Part shown: positions 7,429-10,436 of the stretch, one piece after another | Numbering within the stretch: the first letter of the stretch is position 1 | How the letters are laid out: every line of letters starts with the position of its first letter | Assembly: GCA_937973935.1 (NCBI GenBank) | Contig: CALJJF010000311.1 | Location: 1-10,436 of the forward strand | Direction: 5' to 3' | Source of the DNA: MKRK01 sp001896915 | Lineage (GTDB): Bacteria > Bacillota > Clostridia > Oscillospirales > Acutalibacteraceae | DNA: 10,436 nucleotides | Translations under genes and position numbers: made by a program | Notes under the pieces: model-generated | What the model was told of the DNA's origin: nothing | Seen by the model: only the letters and a program-made list of their open reading frames with translations | Database searches by the model: none

Positions 7429-7472
7429 AATACCGCAGGACAATACTCCTTAAGAGTATAACCTGCGGTATT
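7429..7472 (+). terminator. Hairpin terminator of the surface-protein gene
   Basis: AATACCGCAGG (7429-7439) pairs with CCTGCGGTATT (7462-7472). An inner ATACTC (7443-7448) pairs with GAGTAT (7454-7459) around a CTTAA loop. The 11+6 pair stem starts 88 bases after the stop and is followed by GTTGCGTTTCT, a modest T-run. Confidence 0.75.
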
Positions 7473-7484
7473 GTTGCGTTTCTA

Positions 7485-7619
7485 TTAAAATTCGCCGGTT
7501 ACCATACCATCAAGAAAATCTCCCGTTTTTACTTTATGTGCTATTTCGTCAGTAATCCGATAGAGTTTGTGCGCCGTTTCTGTCTGTTGCTCTGCACTGC
7601 ACTTATCAACGACATAATA
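7485..7619 (-). pseudogene. Possible remnant of a small gene (C-terminal 44 codons)
   Basis: Between an in-frame TGA (7622-7620) and TAA (7487-7485) the minus strand reads YYVVDKCSAEQQTETAHKLY and then RITDEIAHKVKTGDFLDGMV, a soluble amphipathic-helix pattern with gene-like codon use. No usable start or ribosome binding site precedes it in this frame. The adjacent frame upstream gives MKFLGNEDSQTPMILCR before a stop, so one indel could join the two. I do not recognise the family. It may equally be a chance open frame. Confidence 0.3.
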
Positions 7620-7670
7620 TCATTGGTGTCTGACTATCCTCATTCCCTAAAAACTTCATATTAATATCAA

Positions 7671-7695
7671 CAGCGCCATCTTAAAGATGACGCTG
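7671..7695. repeat. Small hairpin beside the bidirectional terminator
   Basis: CAGCG-C-CATC (7671-7680) and GATG-A-CGCTG (7686-7695) pair with one C/A mismatch around a TTAAA loop. There is no U-run. It lies 12 bases from the bidirectional terminator and may be part of the same 3'-end structure. Confidence 0.4.
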
Positions 7696-7707
7696 CAGAC
7701 TGTCGAT

Positions 7708-7745
7708 AAAAAGGCTTTTTTACGCAAGTGAAAGAGCCTTTTTTT
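7708..7745. terminator. Bidirectional Rho-independent terminator
   Basis: AAAAAGGCT (7708-7716) pairs with AGCCTTTTT (7735-7743), giving a T-run of seven on the plus strand (7739-7745) and five on the minus strand (7712-7708). On the minus strand it lies 19 bases after the stop of the RHS fragment, so it is probably the original terminator of that displaced gene end. Confidence 0.75.
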
Positions 7746-7764
7746 CTGTAAAATGGCAAGAAAG

Positions 7765-7953
7765 TTATAAAACTACCGAAAAAGCAAGGGGAAACATGCC
7801 CCACAGCGGGTCGTTCACCCGTGCCAGGTTCCCGTCCGCATCATAGGTATACCCCACGATTTTACTGCTGTTATTATTATACTGTTTCGAGACGATTCTG
7901 TCAAACGAATCGTAGACATAATCGAGTATATTGCCACTATGAGAACGCAGTAT
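7765..7953 (-). pseudogene. RHS/YD-repeat protein fragment
   Basis: The 62 codons between stops read RSHSGNILDYVYDSFDRIVS, then KQYNNNSSKIVGYTYDADGN, then LARVND. YVYDSFDR and YTYDADGNLARV are textbook YD repeats of RHS-type secreted toxins. After VNDP the sequence departs to a short unrelated hydrophobic end (LWGMFPLAFSVVL) and stops. There is no start codon with a ribosome binding site, and the fragment is bounded closely by the hairpin at 7956-7983 and the terminator at 7708-7745. It is therefore a decayed scrap of an RHS core, on the same strand as the RHS gene at the right edge. Confidence 0.75.
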
Positions 7954-7955
7954 TT

Positions 7956-7983
7956 AAGCGGGGTTGAATGCTCAACCCCGCTT
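7956..7983 (-). terminator. Hairpin terminator after the orphan immunity-like gene
   Basis: AAGCGGGGTTGA (7956-7967) and TCAACCCCGCTT (7972-7983) are perfect 12-base arms with a 4-base loop, 67 bases beyond the stop at 8051. Only AAATAC follows on the minus strand, so the U-run is missing. It shares the GCGGGGTT/AACCCCGC core with the hairpin at 2941-2969. Confidence 0.65.
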
Positions 7984-8050
7984 TGATTTGGGAATTTAAT
8001 GCTAGATTGTGCAATAGAATCTAAAATTAATAAACCAGAAAACTGTCTCC

Positions 8051-9058
8051 TTATTTGCCTTTTTTACTCCCTTGTTTCCTGAACAGCATAATAACTACAA
8101 CCACAGTAATGATGACGAATATAATTGCGCCTAAAAACACCACCCAGATACTATATTCGTTACTATTTGCATTGTATAACGTTGTTTTCTGCCCATTCCT
8201 ATCTGTTTTGATGAGCTGTGAATATGATGAAGCGAAAAAGTTTGTGAAACTTTCATTATTTTTAATTTCATAAATATCTTTCCCAACACTACGCTTTTTC
8301 GCAAATACATCATGATTCCAATACGAGTTATTTTCAGTATTATTCGATATCATTTTCATTTCTAAACAAGTAGCATTTCTATCTAGTAAAACAGCAATAT
8401 CACTTCTTACAAAATAAATAAGCAGATTATCATGATCCCATTCAACCCCAAAGCTTCCACCGTAATCAAAAGAATATCCATATTCAAACTTACCCTGTGA
8501 ATCATAGACATAGATTGATTTACGGGATGGGCTATTGATTCCAAGTGCTATCTTTCCTTCATCGCTTACATCAAAGCAATTGATAGGTTTTATTTCTGTA
8601 TTGGAATTCAAAATATTGACTTTAATGTTTGATAAAAATAATTTCTGATCTTCTGAATTCACACTCTCAGTATCAAACCCTGTATTCATCGCAGAAGTTT
8701 TATAATCTACATTATAAGTAAAAATATAAAATAATAGAATTATTATCGCTAATTTTTTAATCTTTATATCTACCACTCCATTATTTATATATATACCCTT
8801 TTCAACATCGAACATATTAAATTGCATTTGATTCCATGTCGCAGTCTCTCCCCATTCAGCATGAAATTCACCCCCAGGAGTTCCAATCCCTATACTGCCA
8901 GTTCCACCATAGTATGTTTTTTTCAAAGCTGAGTCTGGTATAATGTTTAATTCAGCACCAGCTGACGCTGGAATTCCATATATCGGTCTTCCTATGGATC
9001 CACCGACTTGATATCCTGTTCCTTCTAATTTTTTTATACTGGGAGCGTTTGTAATCAT
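8051..9058 (-). CDS. In-frame fusion: RHS toxin-tail remnant plus beta-rich two-helix membrane protein (candidate orphan immunity protein)
   Basis: 335 residues from the ATG at 9058, but two unlike halves. Residues 1-90 are a Gly-rich beta segment (VGGSIGRPIYGIPASAGAEL, then YYGGTGSIGIGTPGGEFHAEWG) that resembles C-terminal tips of Firmicute RHS proteins. The second half begins about residue 98: a membrane helix (KLAIIILLFYIFTYNV, about 102-117), an extracytoplasmic beta-rich region with NCFDVSDEGKIALGI, SIYVYDSQGKFEYGYSF and GSFGVEWDHDNLLIYFVR, suggesting propeller-like repeats, and a C-terminal helix (305-326) followed by a basic tail. Proteins of this second type occur beside RHS genes in Clostridia, from memory only. 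Neither half has a recognised activity. The ATG at 9058 has no convincing ribosome binding site and the frame is open upstream to 9151, so the 5' half looks like a truncated gene. The second half may be translated from GTG 8776 or a non-standard AUA at 8767. Confidence 0.6.
   Translation of the reverse strand: MITNAPSIKKLEGTGYQVGGSIGRPIYGIPASAGAELNIIPDSALKKTYYGGTGSIGIGTPGGEFHAEWGETATWNQMQFNMFDVEKGIYINNGVVDIKIKKLAIIILLFYIFTYNVDYKTSAMNTGFDTESVNSEDQKLFLSNIKVNILNSNTEIKPINCFDVSDEGKIALGINSPSRKSIYVYDSQGKFEYGYSFDYGGSFGVEWDHDNLLIYFVRSDIAVLLDRNATCLEMKMISNNTENNSYWNHDVFAKKRSVGKDIYEIKNNESFTNFFASSYSQLIKTDRNGQKTTLYNANSNEYSIWVVFLGAIIFVIITVVVVIMLFRKQGSKKGK
8765..8781 (-). promoter_or_regulatory. Ribosome-binding-site-like GGAG and degenerate start inside the fusion
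   Basis: On the minus strand GGAG (8779-8776) lies 8 bases before ATA AAG ATT AAA AAA (from 8767), exactly where a start for the KIKKLAIIILLF membrane helix is expected, but the codon is ATA. A GTG at 8776-8774 is in frame but touches the GGAG. The neighbouring frame reads ATG GAG TGG TAG (8781-8770), which would be a natural stop for the toxin tail just before the second gene. Confidence 0.4.
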
Positions 9059-9151
9059 AATATACGCCGTTATTGAAGCACCTGGATTCCCTGCCGTAAA
9101 GCCGCCCGAAAATGTTCCCTGTATGGAAACATTTTCGGGCTTTGGTTTGTA
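8780..9151 (-). pseudogene. Displaced RHS toxin C-terminal segment lacking its core
   Basis: The frame is open from the codon after TGA (9154-9152). It reads KPENVSIQGTFSGGFTAGNP and GASITAYIMITNAPSIKKLE before continuing into the Gly-rich segment of the downstream fusion. The N-terminal core expected of an RHS toxin is missing, and no start with a ribosome binding site exists. It sits directly downstream of the intact RHS gene's own immunity gene, the usual place for displaced C-terminal modules. The original stop seems to have been lost by an indel near 8780-8795. Confidence 0.55.
9104..9140. repeat. Perfect 13-base inverted repeat at the upstream end of the orphan toxin tail
   Basis: GCCCGAAAATGTT (9104-9116) and AACATTTTCGGGC (9128-9140) are perfect arms with an 11-base centre that can add two more pairs. 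It lies within the open frame of the displaced toxin tail, 46 bases after the stop of the candidate immunity gene. It may act as that gene's 3' hairpin, or mark a recombination junction. Confidence 0.6.
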
Positions 9152-9185
9152 TCAAATTTTAATTTAAGGGAAATCCACTTTGCAT

Positions 9186-9665
9186 TTAACTATTTGTTTC
9201 AGTATTTACTAGCTCTTTGCCCATTTTGCATAGATGTTCCATAATGTCATCATGATACTGCACCACAATTACATCTTTTGTCTTTTTATATAGTTCAAAC
9301 ATTTTTTCATCCTTCTGGAATTGAGAAAGCTCCATTTTTGAGATATAAATAAACTTTATACCCTTCTCCCAGAACACACCATAGTACTTAATATCGTTAT
9401 ATGATATGCTTTTTATGGTTATTTTTAAAAATGAACATCTGACTCTATCATTTTCGAATGTTACTGATGACCCTACCGTTTTATAAAGAAAAAAAAGTGT
9501 AATGTTTAATAAAAAAAGGACTATTATAAATATAAATCGTACATATTTAGCTTCCTCCTGACTATCTAGAGTAGTCAGAACTATAGCAACTAATGAAACG
9601 ATATTATATAAGATAGAAACGGGGAGAAATGCCAAAACGCCCTTTCTAGATACCACATATTTCAT
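9186..9665 (-). CDS. Two-helix membrane protein with PH-like cytoplasmic part; candidate immunity protein of the RHS toxin
   Basis: 159 residues from the ATG at 9665. Membrane helices span about 9-31 (GVLAFLPVSILYNIVSLVAIVL) and 42-61 (VRFIFIIVLFLLNITLFFLY), separated by a short acidic loop. Residues 66-110 form a run of beta strands (VTFENDRVRCSF, ITIKSISYNDIKYYGVFW, IKFIYISK) in the style of bacterial PH-like membrane proteins, and 113-130 is a helix. I recognise no named family. The start is the ATG rather than an in-frame TTG at 9674, since AAGGA (9681-9677), which overlaps the toxin stop codon, is 11 bases from the ATG and one from the TTG. The gap of 13 bases to the RHS stop and the shared AAGGA imply translational coupling. 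Being the first gene after an RHS toxin tail is the main argument for immunity; a membrane location fits a membrane-active toxin. It is AT-rich like the toxin tail. Confidence 0.78.
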   Translation of the reverse strand: MKYVVSRKGVLAFLPVSILYNIVSLVAIVLTTLDSQEEAKYVRFIFIIVLFLLNITLFFLYKTVGSSVTFENDRVRCSFLKITIKSISYNDIKYYGVFWEKGIKFIYISKMELSQFQKDEKMFELYKKTKDVIVVQYHDDIMEHLCKMGKELVNTETNS

Positions 9666-9678
9666 AATAATCAATTCC

Positions 9679-10436
9679 TTACTGTATTCCTACTTCTAAT
9701 TTTTTTAATCTTAAAACATCTATTGCTGATAATTTATATGGATTTGGTGTCAATCCCAAAACTGCATCTTTTGTTTGTTTTCCCATTGTAGCAAATACTA
9801 TGGAACCAGCTACATCGTTAACAGCACCTGAAACATTAAAAAATCCCCCTGACACTGCACTAATAAGTTTACTATTGCCATAGAAATTTGCTTGTGATTG
9901 CCCTAATCCGGCACCAAATGAATTAAACAGTGCTCCTGATATGGTTGATGCCGTAACAGCATTCCAATTCATCTCAAAGCCTTTCAATGTTCTTTTATTA
10001 AAGTAATAATTACTGGTTTGGCTAATTGTGCTAGACGCAAAGCCTCCAACTGCCCCAGCGACAGCTCCAATGGCCATTGCTGAAACAATTGACGTTCCAG
10101 GCGCAACAAAAATATCAACAATTGCGCCTGCAATTGCACCGCCGATAGCTCCCCCTAAAGCACCTGAAGCCATACCAGCAAGAACATCTTCACCGTTTAT
10201 TGCCGCTGCAATTCCTCCACCGATACAACCGCCTATTCCCCCTATAACTGCGCCAAGTATAGTGCCCACAAAATACCCATTGACATCATAATTATTAACA
10301 GGGTTATTCCAGCAGTATGTAAATAAGTTGTTCCCCATTAACTCCCTTTGATCCAATAACCTATCCGCATTGATAAATCTGCCCGTTTCCGCATCATAGT
10401 ACCTGCTTTGCAGATAATAAAACCCGGTTTCGTTGT
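9679..10436 (-). CDS. RHS-repeat polymorphic toxin, C-terminal end, cut by window edge
   Basis: The 251 visible residues are the 3' end of a much larger secreted toxin gene that is open to the right edge. Visible residues 1-54 are the conserved RHS-associated core end: NETGFYYLQSRYYDAETGRF, INADRLL, NNLFTYCWNNPVNNYDVNGYF. In this family the core forms a shell that encloses and delivers the toxin. After NGYF the variable tail begins. Visible residues 55-135 are glycine-zipper-like and hydrophobic (GAVIGGIGGCIGGGIAAA, GALGGAIGGAIAGAIV, AIGAVAGAVGGFASS). The last 115 residues are mixed, with FNKRTLKGFEMNW and a basic end (VLRLKKLEVGIQ). No nuclease, deaminase, ADP-ribosyltransferase or peptidase motif is visible. 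Pore formation or membrane transit is inferred from the zipper only. Many RHS tails carry such a segment before a small toxin domain. The stop at 9679 overlaps the ribosome binding site of the candidate immunity gene. Confidence 0.85.
   Translation of the reverse strand, partial: NETGFYYLQSRYYDAETGRFINADRLLDQRELMGNNLFTYCWNNPVNNYDVNGYFVGTILGAVIGGIGGCIGGGIAAAINGEDVLAGMASGALGGAIGGAIAGAIVDIFVAPGTSIVSAMAIGAVAGAVGGFASSTISQTSNYYFNKRTLKGFEMNWNAVTASTISGALFNSFGAGLGQSQANFYGNSKLISAVSGGFFNVSGAVNDVAGSIVFATMGKQTKDAVLGLTPNPYKLSAIDVLRLKKLEVGIQ

Noticed and set aside
7342..8050. Insertion sequence ends or a tRNA in the gene-poor stretch
   Set aside because: No transposase frame, no paired terminal repeats with target duplication, and no cloverleaf could be found by eye.
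8131..8313. Small alternative-frame minus-strand open frame inside the orphan membrane protein
   Set aside because: Out of frame with the beta-rich sequence that has coherent membrane ends; no ribosome binding site.
10028..10291. Pro/Ala-rich plus-strand open frame
   Set aside because: Complement of the Gly/Ala zipper codons of the RHS tail; composition is a by-product.

Overview
The window looks like chromosomal DNA of an anaerobic low-to-middling-GC Firmicute of the class Clostridia, probably a cellulosome-type or Ruminococcaceae-like relative. The pointers are strong AGGAGG-type ribosome binding sites, a secreted enzyme ending in a type I dockerin, Thr/Ser-rich surface proteins with membrane-and-lysine tails, and a Gram-positive style RHS polymorphic toxin. 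No rRNA, tRNA, CRISPR array or insertion sequence was seen.

Layout. Bases 1-306 (minus) hold the N-terminal 102 codons of a non-hydrolysing UDP-GlcNAc 2-epimerase (wecB), with its own promoter. Bases 373-2769 (minus) encode a secreted modular M14 zinc carboxypeptidase with SH3-like domains, a Bsp-like repeat and a C-terminal dockerin. Bases 2989-4791 (minus) encode a large exported protein with a lipobox-like N-terminus, Gly-Tyr repeats, a fibronectin III-like domain and a sorting-signal-like tail. It is divergent from sodA (5019-5657, plus), a Mn-type superoxide dismutase. Bases 6088-7341 (plus) encode a surface protein with a CBM-like beta-sandwich, a long Thr/Ser linker and a sorting-like tail. 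Most of these genes have recognisable promoters and hairpin terminators.

Bases 7342-8050 hold no intact gene. They contain terminators, a short orphan coding remnant and a 62-codon scrap of an RHS/YD-repeat protein.

Bases 8051-10436 (minus) are the accessory part: the 3' end of an RHS polymorphic toxin gene that runs off the right edge, with a glycine-zipper-rich variable tail; a two-helix membrane protein translationally coupled to it (candidate immunity protein); and then a second, apparently displaced cassette. In that cassette a Gly-rich toxin-tail remnant is fused in frame to a beta-rich, two-membrane-helix protein. The order core-toxin tail-immunity-old tail-old immunity-core scrap matches the known way RHS/CDI loci accumulate orphan modules when a new C-terminal cassette displaces an old one. 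This is the most interesting part of the window. The fused cassette appears to have lost the toxin stop codon through a one-base indel.
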